A stretch of DNA of 34,212 bases. Origin: Bacteroidia bacterium. GTDB lineage: Bacteria > Bacteroidota > Bacteroidia > Flavobacteriales > Schleiferiaceae. Numbering within the stretch: position 1 is the stretch's first letter; each line of letters begins with the position of its first letter. Under the pieces are notes generated by a model. It was not told where the DNA came from. It made no database searches and saw nothing but the letters and a program-made list of their open reading frames with translations. The DNA lies in NCBI GenBank assembly GCA_030427285.1, contig JAUHWX010000005.1:1-34212 (forward strand), read 5' to 3'. Positions 25,556 to 33,758 of the stretch are shown here, one piece after another. A program made the position numbers and the translations under genes.

Positions 25556-26239
25556 ATGAGCCTGACTTTATCACATATACGCTTTGCGGTAAACGAGAAA
25601 GTTTACACCAGAGATCCAGATTCTTCGGATTTGGGCCGCACTATGATTAAGGAAGGAATTGGGCTGATTCATGAAATTGGCTTTGATGCATTTACATTTA
25701 AAAAGCTTGGCGCAAAAATTGGATCTCCAGAAAGTACGGTGTATAGGTACTTTGAGAATAAGCACAAGTTTTTACTTTACCTCACTTCCTGGTATTGGTC
25801 GTGGCTCGAGTATCGATTAGTAATGCAAACTACTAATGTAGATGATGCTGAAACCAGACTTACAAAAGCGGTATCTCTGCTTACAGAAGCTGTTGAGGAA
25901 GACGGAAATTTTAGTCATATAAATGAGATAAAGCTCAACCAGATAGTTGTTTCTGAATCAATAAAAGCTTTTCACACGCGCAAAATTGGTGCTGAAAATA
26001 AACAAGGCTGCTTTGAAGGATATACTAATTTGATAAACAGAGCCGCAAGTATGATAAGTGCAGTTGCTCCAAATTATAAATACCCAAAGATGTTAGCGTC
26101 AACTATTATTGAAAGCGCACATCAGCAAATGTTTTTTGCGGAGCACCTACCCTCTTTGACCGGAGTTCATAATGGAAATCAGAGTATTACTGATTTTTTT
26201 CAAAATATGGTTTTGGCAATTATAAAAGAAAATAGGTGA
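25556..26239 (+). CDS. TetR/AcrR-family transcriptional regulator
   Basis: 227 aa from the ATG at 25556. An upstream in-frame ATG at 25466 would include the promoter and operator within the gene, so it is rejected. The N-terminal helix-turn-helix is clear (GIGLIHEIGFDAFTFKKLGA, then GSPESTVYRYFENKHKFLLYL). The C-terminal ligand domain is specific and unrecognised, as usual in this family. The dyad at 25505-25540 suggests autorepression and could also affect the divergent CBS gene. Its stop overlaps the start of the next gene (GTGA). Confidence 0.9.
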   Translation: MSLTLSHIRFAVNEKVYTRDPDSSDLGRTMIKEGIGLIHEIGFDAFTFKKLGAKIGSPESTVYRYFENKHKFLLYLTSWYWSWLEYRLVMQTTNVDDAETRLTKAVSLLTEAVEEDGNFSHINEIKLNQIVVSESIKAFHTRKIGAENKQGCFEGYTNLINRAASMISAVAPNYKYPKMLASTIIESAHQQMFFAEHLPSLTGVHNGNQSITDFFQNMVLAIIKENR

Positions 26240-26577
26240 TAACTAATAAGACTACATCCAAGGCGGTACTATACAAAGCTCTATGTTTTGCTGTAATGGG
26301 TGCTCTTATATTTTTTATTACTCAGGGTAACTCCATGATTGTAACGGATCTTTTTGCCGACAAGGTGATGGAGCTTGTAGACTCCGAAACACCAGCTCCC
26401 GCTGAAGAAAGAAGCGATAGTGGAGGCAATAATATGAATGAAGAGCTTCATCAAGATGCTGCTCTATTCAATTTTACGCCTGATTGCTTCACCGAAATAA
26501 ACTTTCACTTTGAAAATAGCTCATTATATTCTGTAATGAAGCAGCGGGTCCTAACCCCGCCTCCAGAACTTTCCTAA
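26236..26577 (+). CDS. Small single-helix membrane protein coupled to the TetR-type gene
   Basis: 113 aa, starting with GTG at 26236, which overlaps the TGA stop of the regulator by 4 nt (GTGA), indicating translational coupling. One hydrophobic helix at ~15-30 (LCFAVMGALIFFITQG), then an extracytoplasmic acidic and Ser/Gly-rich segment (ETPAPAEERSDSGGNN) and a short C-terminal part ending in PPPELS. No family recognised. The coupling suggests that the regulator responds to, or is sequestered by, this protein, but that is inference. A dyad gcggg-N7-cccgc (26543-26559) lies in the coding end. Confidence 0.7.
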   Translation: MITNKTTSKAVLYKALCFAVMGALIFFITQGNSMIVTDLFADKVMELVDSETPAPAEERSDSGGNNMNEELHQDAALFNFTPDCFTEINFHFENSSLYSVMKQRVLTPPPELS

Positions 26578-26728
26578 CGGTTCGAATCTCAATTCATCTT
26601 TAAGTTACCTTTGATAATCATTAGCTTTATAGCTATGAAATTCAAGGGATTGCATCTTATTATTTAGTATTCTTTTTTTTTTTGAAAAATACACAGCGTG
26701 TAACGCTTTAGCATAATTTATTACCCTT

Positions 26729-28327
26729 ATGAACAACATAAATTTTAGTCCATTCAAAAACCTTAAACACGATCTCCCAGCGAGTATTGTTGTATTTCTG
26801 GTAGCTCTGCCCCTGTGCTTAGGTATTGCCCTGGCCAGTGGCGCACCCCTATTTTCTGGAATTATAGCCGGAATAGTTGGCGGTATTGTAGTAGCCGCTT
26901 TAAGTGGTTCTCCGCTTGGTGTGAGTGGTCCTGCAGCAGGATTGGCCGTAATAGTACTTACAGCCATTCAAGACTTGGGCTTTGAGCCATTTCTTTTAGC
27001 TGTAGTTATAGGTGGGGCCATTCAGCTAGGCCTTGGTTTTGCCAAAGCCGGAATTATTGGGTATTACTTCCCTACTGCTGTGATTAAAGGTATGCTTTCG
27101 GGCATTGGTATCATTATCATTTTAAAGCAAATACCGCATGCCTTTGGATATGATGCAGACCCTGAAGGAGATTTGAATTTTATACAACCTGATGGTCATA
27201 ATACGTTTTCAGAGTTAGGCTACATGCTTGATGGTATTACTCCTGGTGCTCTTATTGTATGCGCCATTTCACTGGCAATTCTTATACTTTGGGAACAAAA
27301 ATTCATTAAAAACCATAAAATACTAAGTATGGTGCAAGGTCCATTACTAGTGGTACTGGCAGGTATTGGTTTAAGCCTTTGGTTTGATAGCCTCCCTCCA
27401 TTGACTATTTCTGGTGATCACATGGTTTCTATTCCTGTAGCTCAGAGTGTTGGTGATTTCTTTAGTCAATTTAGTATGCCTGATTGGGGTAGCTTTACCA
27501 ATCCACAGATTTATGTGGTTGCCTTTACAATTGCTGTAGTGGCCAGCTTGGAAACTTTGCTATGCGTTGAAGCTACAGACAAACTTGACCCTTATAAACG
27601 TGTGACGCCAACCAACAGAGAGCTCAAAGCTCAGGGTGTGGGTAACATGATTTCAGGGCTTATTGGTGGAATCCCTATTACGCAGGTTATCGTTCGTAGT
27701 TCTGCCAATATTCAGTCTGGTGGTCGTACCAAAGCCTCTGCTTTCCTACACGGTGTGCTAATGCTGATTTTTGTAATGGCTATTCCTAATGTGCTAAACA
27801 AAATTCCATTGGCCAGCCTTGCTGCCATTTTGTTTTTGGTTGGTTACAAGTTGGCAAAGCCAGTAATGTTCAAAGAAATGTACCGCAAAGGTTGGGGGCA
27901 GTTTATTCCTTATATGGTTACTATTCTTGGTATTGTATTTACTGATTTATTGATAGGTATAACAATGGGTATGGTAGTCGCTATCTTCCAAATTTTATGG
28001 AAAAACTACCAAGTACCTTATACCTTTGAAAGTGATGAAATGAAGTCTGGTGGACCAGTGAGAATTCAATTGGCCGAAAACGTGAGCTTCCTGAATAAAG
28101 CCGGAATTTTGAATAGTTTAAATAGTATTCCAGATAACAAACATGTCATAATCGATGGTTCACGCACCAAGGATATTCACCCTGATATTATTGAAATTAT
28201 AGAAGACTTTAAGGCTAACGCACTTACCAGAAATATTACTGTAGAAAGTATAGATATTGCCGGAGTAAAAATCGAAAATCCCGTTGGCGAGTTTGAGCGT
28301 GCGGTAAATGAAGCAAACGGCAAATAG
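26729..28327 (+). CDS. SulP-family anion transporter, probably bicarbonate
   Basis: 532 aa. The N-terminus LKHDLPASIVVFLVALPLCLGIALASGAP and PLGVSGPAAGLAVIV are typical of SulP permeases, followed by 10-14 hydrophobic segments and a C-terminal STAS-like domain (~430-525; VRIQLAENVSFLNKAGIL, HVIIDGSRT). SulP proteins carry sulfate, bicarbonate or other anions. The carbonic anhydrase gene 48 bp downstream makes bicarbonate the best guess, in the manner of BicA. The start ATG 26729 is preceded by a 152-bp gap with an 11-T run (26673-26683) but no clear promoter. Confidence 0.93.
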   Translation: MNNINFSPFKNLKHDLPASIVVFLVALPLCLGIALASGAPLFSGIIAGIVGGIVVAALSGSPLGVSGPAAGLAVIVLTAIQDLGFEPFLLAVVIGGAIQLGLGFAKAGIIGYYFPTAVIKGMLSGIGIIIILKQIPHAFGYDADPEGDLNFIQPDGHNTFSELGYMLDGITPGALIVCAISLAILILWEQKFIKNHKILSMVQGPLLVVLAGIGLSLWFDSLPPLTISGDHMVSIPVAQSVGDFFSQFSMPDWGSFTNPQIYVVAFTIAVVASLETLLCVEATDKLDPYKRVTPTNRELKAQGVGNMISGLIGGIPITQVIVRSSANIQSGGRTKASAFLHGVLMLIFVMAIPNVLNKIPLASLAAILFLVGYKLAKPVMFKEMYRKGWGQFIPYMVTILGIVFTDLLIGITMGMVVAIFQILWKNYQVPYTFESDEMKSGGPVRIQLAENVSFLNKAGILNSLNSIPDNKHVIIDGSRTKDIHPDIIEIIEDFKANALTRNITVESIDIAGVKIENPVGEFERAVNEANGK

Positions 28328-28375
28328 GCTGTAAATACAATCTCAAAAAATTAACACCTCAATTTATTTTTAGAA

Positions 28376-29005
28376 ATGAAAATGCAAGAAATCTTTAAGA
28401 ACAACCAAGAATGGGTAGCTGAAAAGTTGAATGTTGACCCAAATTATTTTAAGAATCTATCGGAAGGGCAAAGCCCGGAAGTTCTATACATAGGATGTAG
28501 CGATAGCCGAGTAACAGCTGAAGAGCTAATGGGTGTAGGCCCTGGTGATGCTTTTGTACATCGCAATATTGCCAATATGGTGATCAATACCGATTTAAGT
28601 TCAATGTCGGTAATTAATTATGCAGTACAACATCTTAAAGTAAAACATATAGTAGTATGCGGTCATTATTACTGTGGCGGTGTAAAAGCTGCGATGCAGT
28701 CTGCTGATTTAGGAATTTTGAATCCATGGCTGAGAAACATTAGAGATGTATATCGCTTACACAAAACTGAGCTTAATGCTATTGAAGATGAAGAGGCTCG
28801 CTACAAAAGATTGGTGGAGCTAAACGTAGAAGAGCAATGTGTGAATGTGATAAAAACAGCTGATGTACAACGTGCTTATCGCGATAGAAACCTTACCGTT
28901 CACGGTTGGGTATTTGATATTCACAGCGGTAAACTTATAGACCTTAATGTGAATTATGAGAAAGCCATGAAAGATATCATGGAGATTTATCACTTAGAAG
29001 ATTAA
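28376..29005 (+). CDS. Beta-class carbonic anhydrase
   Basis: 209 aa. Zinc ligands C41, H97 and C100 lie in YIGCSDSRV and VVCGHYYCGGV; the D43-R45 dyad of the active site is also present. It interconverts CO2 and bicarbonate in the cytoplasm. No signal peptide. Located 48 bp after the SulP gene with which it probably forms an operon for inorganic-carbon supply to carboxylases or for pH control. The ATG at 28376 and one at 28382 are both possible. Its stop overlaps that of the convergent gene by 4 bp. Confidence 0.95.
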   Translation: MKMQEIFKNNQEWVAEKLNVDPNYFKNLSEGQSPEVLYIGCSDSRVTAEELMGVGPGDAFVHRNIANMVINTDLSSMSVINYAVQHLKVKHIVVCGHYYCGGVKAAMQSADLGILNPWLRNIRDVYRLHKTELNAIEDEEARYKRLVELNVEEQCVNVIKTADVQRAYRDRNLTVHGWVFDIHSGKLIDLNVNYEKAMKDIMEIYHLED

Positions 29006-29430
29006 TCCTTCTTAAGTTTTTGATAAATCCAGTTTACGGCAGCATTTCCTAAAGGGAAATAAAGTGCAAAAAACAGAGCCATGGCCAGGCTAAAATTACG
29101 TTCGCTAAAAAACTGATCGAGTAAATTATTTGGGTAGGCGTAAGATGTTTGAAAGGTATAACCACCAAACTCTAGCAAGCCCATAAAAATAAGGCCATAG
29201 GCATATTGCCGGTGGAAGCTTTGATTGCGAAGCACCACAGAAATTGGAACCATGTATAGGAGATAGACCGTGATTATTTGCCACCAGTGGGTAAAGCGGG
29301 CTATCTCCATATATTGGCCAAAAAGGTTCATCCCCCACCCCCACGCTAAATACAGAGCGGCATATATCCAAAGTTTTTTCTTTTCCACCGATTTTAGTTC
29401 GGCCAATATCCAGTTGAGTTCTTTTTGCAT
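29002..29430 (-). CDS. Small four-helix membrane protein, unknown
   Basis: 142 aa. After a charged N-terminal helix (QKELNWILAELKSVEKKK) come about four membrane helices: LWIYAALYLAWGWGMNLF, WWQIITVYLLYMVPISVV, YAYGLIFMGLLEFGGYTF and FSLAMALFFALYFPLGNAA. No family recognised. It follows the lipoprotein gene (29448-29903) by 17 bp on the same strand. The stop shares TTAA with the stop of the carbonic anhydrase gene. Confidence 0.75.
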   Translation of the reverse strand: MQKELNWILAELKSVEKKKLWIYAALYLAWGWGMNLFGQYMEIARFTHWWQIITVYLLYMVPISVVLRNQSFHRQYAYGLIFMGLLEFGGYTFQTSYAYPNNLLDQFFSERNFSLAMALFFALYFPLGNAAVNWIYQKLKKD

Positions 29431-29447
29431 GTGTGTTATAATAAGAG

Positions 29448-29903
29448 CTATTCAACTGTCCATTCCAATGGAATAGAAATATTATTAGTTCCCTTACCAC
29501 TATGAAAATCATACATCAAATTCAAAGTATCACCTGTATGACTCTTTGATAATTTTAATAAATTATCGTAACCATTTACTTTTTTAGAATAAACAAAGCC
29601 TTTCTTGGTCTTCATTTTTATCTTTAGTTGGGTGATACTGTCGTTAATTAACATCCCATCTGCAATCATGTAAAGTTTATATTCAGAAGAATCTTTTGTC
29701 TCCAGAGACTTAACTACAATAGGCTTAATGGACTTAAAATGGTAAAACAACTGGTATTCGTGAAGTGAATCCTCTAAGGCTTTTACTCGTTTTTGTAAAT
29801 GAATCACTTTCTCGCTTTCTACTTCTAACCGCTTATTTGAACAGCCATAAGAAAGGATAAAGACCAAGCCACCGAAAGAAAAAAACTTAAATAATTTACT
29901 CAT
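29448..29903 (-). CDS. Small predicted lipoprotein with coiled coil
   Basis: 151 aa. Signal peptide KLFKFFSFGGLVFILSYGC ends in a lipobox (LSYGC), so the mature protein is lipid-anchored at its Cys. A coiled coil follows (EVESEKVIHLQKRVKALEDS), then a beta-rich domain (KIKMKTKKGFVYSKKV, NISIPLEWTVE). Function unknown. Probably co-transcribed with the four-helix protein downstream. Confidence 0.75.
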   Translation of the reverse strand: MSKLFKFFSFGGLVFILSYGCSNKRLEVESEKVIHLQKRVKALEDSLHEYQLFYHFKSIKPIVVKSLETKDSSEYKLYMIADGMLINDSITQLKIKMKTKKGFVYSKKVNGYDNLLKLSKSHTGDTLNLMYDFHSGKGTNNISIPLEWTVE

Positions 29904-29929
29904 CTATATTTTTTAGGGTATAAAGTTTT

Positions 29930-29961
29930 AATTGTATTTGAGGAATCCAAATATCACAATT
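29930..29961. promoter_or_regulatory. Imperfect dyad in the divergent region
   Basis: aattgtatttg (29930-29940) and caaat-atc-acaatt (29948-29961) form a dyad interrupted by 3 nt. It lies 27 bp upstream of the minus-strand lipoprotein gene and 75 bp upstream of the plus-strand 30036 gene. Near-consensus -7 octamers occur on both strands within it. Confidence 0.3.
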
Positions 29962-30035
29962 TCCCAAAAACAGCCAAGCTACCATTTCAGCGAAGATCTA
30001 TCCAAGAATCCAACTAAGCCACTATATTTACTGCT

Positions 30036-31064
30036 ATGGCTGAAATGAACGAAATACAATACAAGAAACCCATTTATGAGGTAAATCATGATTTGAATGA
30101 ATACCTCGTGAATAATTCTCGATGTACCAAAATACCAATCGAGTATTCTGATTTGATGCGCTATAATCACCTTATTCCAAAATTAGATAAAGATGATAGC
30201 CACACGCTTTGGAACTCAGTATTATACGGCCCCTCCGAAATGGAGGAAATTTATGAGCACCTGGTGGATTTATATCAAATATTGATTGGTGACGGTTCTC
30301 ACCTGGATTACCTTACAGTTGATAGTGTAGACTTTTGTGCTTATGGAAATTCGCAGCCTTTCCGCATCAAAATCTTAAACCAGATAAACGATAACTACGA
30401 TTACTACTATATTAAAAAAGCTGATGCTTCAAGGGTTTATGGACTTGAGCTAGAACACTTCCTTTCTCCAAACAAAATCAATTACATCTATTATAATAAT
30501 ACTCTTGTAGAAGAGCATATCATAGGCATTCCTGGTGATGATTTTATTGATCGATTAGAGCAATATCACGAGGGTCACAATGAAGTTCGGCTGGCCAAAG
30601 AGTTTGTAAAGTTTAATGAACGTTGCTTTGTACGCTTGCTTGGCGATATGCGTGCCTATAACTGGGTGGTAGTGGTCAATCAAGATTTTGATCAAATACA
30701 GTACAGGATTCGCTCTATTGATTTTGATCAACAAAACTATGAAGGCCGTCATAGAATCTATTTGCCTCAGTTTTACAAAGAAAACCTCCCTTATGTGCGG
30801 TTGACCCAAAAGCATATGTCTATTGCCACCGCACAGCAATATGTAAATGAGGAACAAGCCCTTTTGCGAAAACGCTATAAACTGGTAGAACCTCAGATTA
30901 CAGAACTCATGCACATTATGAAACGTGATAAAATATCCAAAGACAGCTATATAAAACAGCTAGGTGCTGAATTGGCTCGCTTTTATGATGAAGATGATTT
31001 TAGGCTATGCAACACTATGGGTGAAGTACTGGAGTTAAACATCCACACTCGATTGAATTTCTAA
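30036..31064 (+). CDS. Unknown protein with kinase-fold-like motifs
   Basis: 342 aa, soluble, no signal peptide. I do not recognise a named family. A pattern like an atypical protein kinase is visible: a paired Lys in YYYIKKADASRVYG (K127/K128), then RLLGDMRAYNWVVVV with D204 and N209 in the spacing of a catalytic loop, and RIRSIDFDQ with D229 like the metal-binding DFG. HipA- and APH-type kinases share this order. The rest, including the acidic N-terminal ~120 residues and the C-terminal helical region, is not diagnostic. Stand-alone gene; its stop overlaps that of the convergent AI-2E family gene by 4 bp. Kinase activity is inference. Confidence 0.7.
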   Translation: MAEMNEIQYKKPIYEVNHDLNEYLVNNSRCTKIPIEYSDLMRYNHLIPKLDKDDSHTLWNSVLYGPSEMEEIYEHLVDLYQILIGDGSHLDYLTVDSVDFCAYGNSQPFRIKILNQINDNYDYYYIKKADASRVYGLELEHFLSPNKINYIYYNNTLVEEHIIGIPGDDFIDRLEQYHEGHNEVRLAKEFVKFNERCFVRLLGDMRAYNWVVVVNQDFDQIQYRIRSIDFDQQNYEGRHRIYLPQFYKENLPYVRLTQKHMSIATAQQYVNEEQALLRKRYKLVEPQITELMHIMKRDKISKDSYIKQLGAELARFYDEDDFRLCNTMGEVLELNIHTRLNF

Positions 31065-32221
31065 GCCTTATTACCAAACATGCGTTGAGCCCGCTTCCTC
31101 CTTTTCTCATATAGCTCCTCGTCATCAGGTGGGCTACCAATGAGATACCCAATAGGTCGCGTCTCTTCAATGCTATCGCAAATTACTTTTACAATAGCCA
31201 AAAGCGGAATGGCAAAAATCATCCCTGTTGCGCCTAACATCATACCTCCTACCAAAAGGCCAACTATGGCTGCAAATGGATTTACACTTACCTGATTACC
31301 TACAATATTGGGAGTGATAAAATTGCCTTCTAAAAACTGAACAACAGCAAAAATGCCAATCACTCCAACCGGGTACCAAAGCGAATCTTTGGTAACCAAA
31401 GCAAATATGGCTGGAAGCAAACTCCCGAGCATTACCCCAGCGTATGGAATTATAGTAAGGATGGCCGAAAGTGCTCCGAAAAACACGGCATGTTTGATTC
31501 CCAAGGCCAAAAGTCCAATGGTATTTAGCACTGCTATAATTAAGATTACCGCAAACAGGCCTAGTATATAATTGCGAACTACACCTTCTACCTTCTTTAA
31601 GGTAACGCCAAGCTGTCCGTGATTTTTGTGGGTAAAAACTCTGTAAAGAAAAGAGACCAAAAAGCTCCTGTAGTATAAAAAGAAGAATAAGGAGATTAGG
31701 AATAAAAAGAATCCTGTAAAGAAATTAGCTGTAGCCGAAATGGTAGATGTGGCAATACTTGAACTATTTTCAAGCAACTTTCCTAAGCTTTGTTTTAAGT
31801 AAGTGGTTTGTTCACTGGCCGCTATGCCAAAAGTGTTTTCAGTCCACTTATGCCCCTTATCTATCATGCTATTAAATTGTGACTCAAGGGAATTCATCTC
31901 AGAAGCAATGTTGGCAATTTGTGCCGAAAAAAACATTGAAAGCCCTACTATGACCACAAACACAATAAAAATAGCAAACAGCGAGCTTACTGAGCGTGGC
32001 ATTCTGATAAGCTCAAATTTTTGAGAAAGTGGCTTGAGTAACAGTGATACAATAAACGCACCTAACAAAGGTCCTACTACAGATTGTGCCAGAATAACCA
32101 CATAACCTGTAAGTACCAAACTTGAAAGGATTATAAAGTATTTTATATAATTAGGAATGGTTCGGGGTGGAACGTTTTTTTCAGGACCATGTTTGTGATT
32201 ATCTTGTTCAAATGCTTTCAT
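31061..32221 (-). CDS. AI-2E/PerM-family membrane transporter
   Basis: 386 aa. Typical landmarks: GPLLGAFIVSLLLKPLSQKFE, a central amphipathic region, LSAILTIIPYAGVMLGSLLPAI and FLEGNFITPNIVGNQVSVNPFAAIVGLLVGGMMLG (the family signature), and a cytoplasmic charged tail. Members move autoinducer-2 or act as Na+/H+ antiporters; most are uncharacterised. The gene follows the MFS transporter on the same strand after 52 bp that include a terminator-like hairpin. Confidence 0.92.
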   Translation of the reverse strand: MKAFEQDNHKHGPEKNVPPRTIPNYIKYFIILSSLVLTGYVVILAQSVVGPLLGAFIVSLLLKPLSQKFELIRMPRSVSSLFAIFIVFVVIVGLSMFFSAQIANIASEMNSLESQFNSMIDKGHKWTENTFGIAASEQTTYLKQSLGKLLENSSSIATSTISATANFFTGFFLFLISLFFFLYYRSFLVSFLYRVFTHKNHGQLGVTLKKVEGVVRNYILGLFAVILIIAVLNTIGLLALGIKHAVFFGALSAILTIIPYAGVMLGSLLPAIFALVTKDSLWYPVGVIGIFAVVQFLEGNFITPNIVGNQVSVNPFAAIVGLLVGGMMLGATGMIFAIPLLAIVKVICDSIEETRPIGYLIGSPPDDEELYEKRRKRAQRMFGNKA

Positions 32222-32236
32222 AGGGTGGGTTTAGCT

Positions 32237-32262
32237 AAAAAAACCTGCGTTAGGCAAGTTTT
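32237..32262 (-). terminator. Likely terminator of the MFS transporter gene
   Basis: On the minus strand, aaaacttgcc and ggttttt-type arms (32240-32262, two mismatches) form a hairpin followed by a T-run (A's at 32237-32243 on the plus strand). It lies just after the stop at 32274. Confidence 0.5.
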
Positions 32263-32273
32263 GTTTACGATTT

Positions 32274-33548
32274 CTAATTTAACACTTCAACGGGGTTATG
32301 CTCATTTTCTGTGACCTCATTTACTGCATTAATTCCTTTAACAAACTTACTCAAAGGTTTTATTACCATTATTATACTAATTGCCATTAAAATAGCTCCT
32401 AGCATAAATGGCGCTCCCGCAAAGGTTACATCGCTTTCATCTCTAGTAAATTGATAAAAAATCCAAGTCATCAATAATGGGCCTATTATAGATGTAAGAC
32501 TTATTAAGCTGGTAAGCGCGCCTTGAAGTTCACCTTGCTGCTTTGGCCCTACTTGATTTGAAATAATTCCTTGTAAGGTAGGTCCTGCAATACCTCCAAG
32601 GCAATAGGGAAGTAAAAACGCAAACATCATCCAACCCTTAAATGCAAATGAAAATAAAACTAATCCCAGCGTCCATAGACTCATCCCGATAAGAACGGTT
32701 TTCATTTCACCAAGCTTTTTTACAATCACCCGTATCAAACCACCCTGCACAATGGCAACCAAAATTCCGACTACAGCCAGAGAATAGCCAACGGTAGTTT
32801 CATCCCAACCAAACTTAAACATAGTGAAGAATGTCCAGGTAGATTGCACAGAATGACCAGCTATGTAAATGAAGAAAAATGGAACCAAAAAGCTGATCAC
32901 AACGGGGTATCTTTTAAGATTTAGCAAGGTTCCGAAGGGTATCACACTTTTCCAGTCAAATGCCCTTCTATTTTCAGGAGTAAGCGATTCAGGCAAAATA
33001 ATCAGGCCATATAGAAAATTGAGAAGACTCAAACCAGCAGCAATAAAGAAAGGCATTTGCACTCCCCACTTGCTGGCAATACCACCTATCACAGGGCCTA
33101 CGATAAACCCTAAACCAAAAGCGGCACCGATGAGACCAAAGTTCTGCGCTTTCTTTTCCGGTGTACTGATATCTGCAATATATGCCGTGGCAACAGTAAA
33201 GCTGGCGCCTGTAATACCAGCTAAAATACGTCCAACAAAAAGCCAGGCGATTGTTGGTGCAAAGGCATGAAAGATATAATCAATTCCCAACCCTAGTAAT
33301 GCAATCAAAATAATGGGTCTACGGCCAAAGCGGTCGCTTAATTCACCTAGAACAGGAGCAAAAAGAAACTGCATTGCGGCATAGCTAAACATCAACCACC
33401 CTCCTATTCTACTGGCTTCACTCAAGCCTTCGCCACTAAGACTCTCGATAAGTGAAGGAAGCACTGGGATAATAATACCAATGCCAATAACATCCACCAA
33501 AATGGTGACAAATATGAAACCTAAGGAAGCCTTATTCTTAGCCGACAT
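32274..33548 (-). CDS. Tet/TCR-family MFS transporter
   Basis: 424 aa with about 12 membrane helices. Motif A between helices 2 and 3 reads GELSDRFGRRP; ILVDVIGIGIIIPVLPSLI at the start and GRILAGITGASFTVATAYIADIS (motif C-like region) are typical of TetA-type drug:H+ antiporters. Substrate is not predictable; many Bacteroidota homologues are not resistance genes. No tetR sits beside it. It is divergent from the CheB-domain gene. Confidence 0.92.
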   Translation of the reverse strand: MSAKNKASLGFIFVTILVDVIGIGIIIPVLPSLIESLSGEGLSEASRIGGWLMFSYAAMQFLFAPVLGELSDRFGRRPIILIALLGLGIDYIFHAFAPTIAWLFVGRILAGITGASFTVATAYIADISTPEKKAQNFGLIGAAFGLGFIVGPVIGGIASKWGVQMPFFIAAGLSLLNFLYGLIILPESLTPENRRAFDWKSVIPFGTLLNLKRYPVVISFLVPFFFIYIAGHSVQSTWTFFTMFKFGWDETTVGYSLAVVGILVAIVQGGLIRVIVKKLGEMKTVLIGMSLWTLGLVLFSFAFKGWMMFAFLLPYCLGGIAGPTLQGIISNQVGPKQQGELQGALTSLISLTSIIGPLLMTWIFYQFTRDESDVTFAGAPFMLGAILMAISIIMVIKPLSKFVKGINAVNEVTENEHNPVEVLN

Positions 33549-33758
33549 GAAAAATCTGTTTGCCGCAAATTACGTTAGAAAATATGTAAGCTAAATCATG
33601 GTAAATGCTACAAAAGAAAACTTACTACGTAATTTTAGTTGTATTTCTTAATGAAATGGATTCAAAGTACTTGCAAACAGAACAATACATTGTTTTATAG
33701 CAAGCTACAATTAGCTATCATTGCAAAAATTAAACTTCACACTAACTCACTATTATTT

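Noticed and set aside
26543-26559. gcggg-N7-cccgc hairpin as terminator of the TetR operon
   Set aside because: No T-run follows and it lies inside the coding sequence.
26605-26967. 120-codon minus-strand frame overlapping the SulP start
   Set aside because: Overlaps the conserved SulP N-terminus and encodes a low-complexity Ala/Pro product.
29126-29512. 128-codon frame overlapping the four-helix protein and lipoprotein end
   Set aside because: Different frame over two better-supported genes; no hydrophobic pattern or domain.
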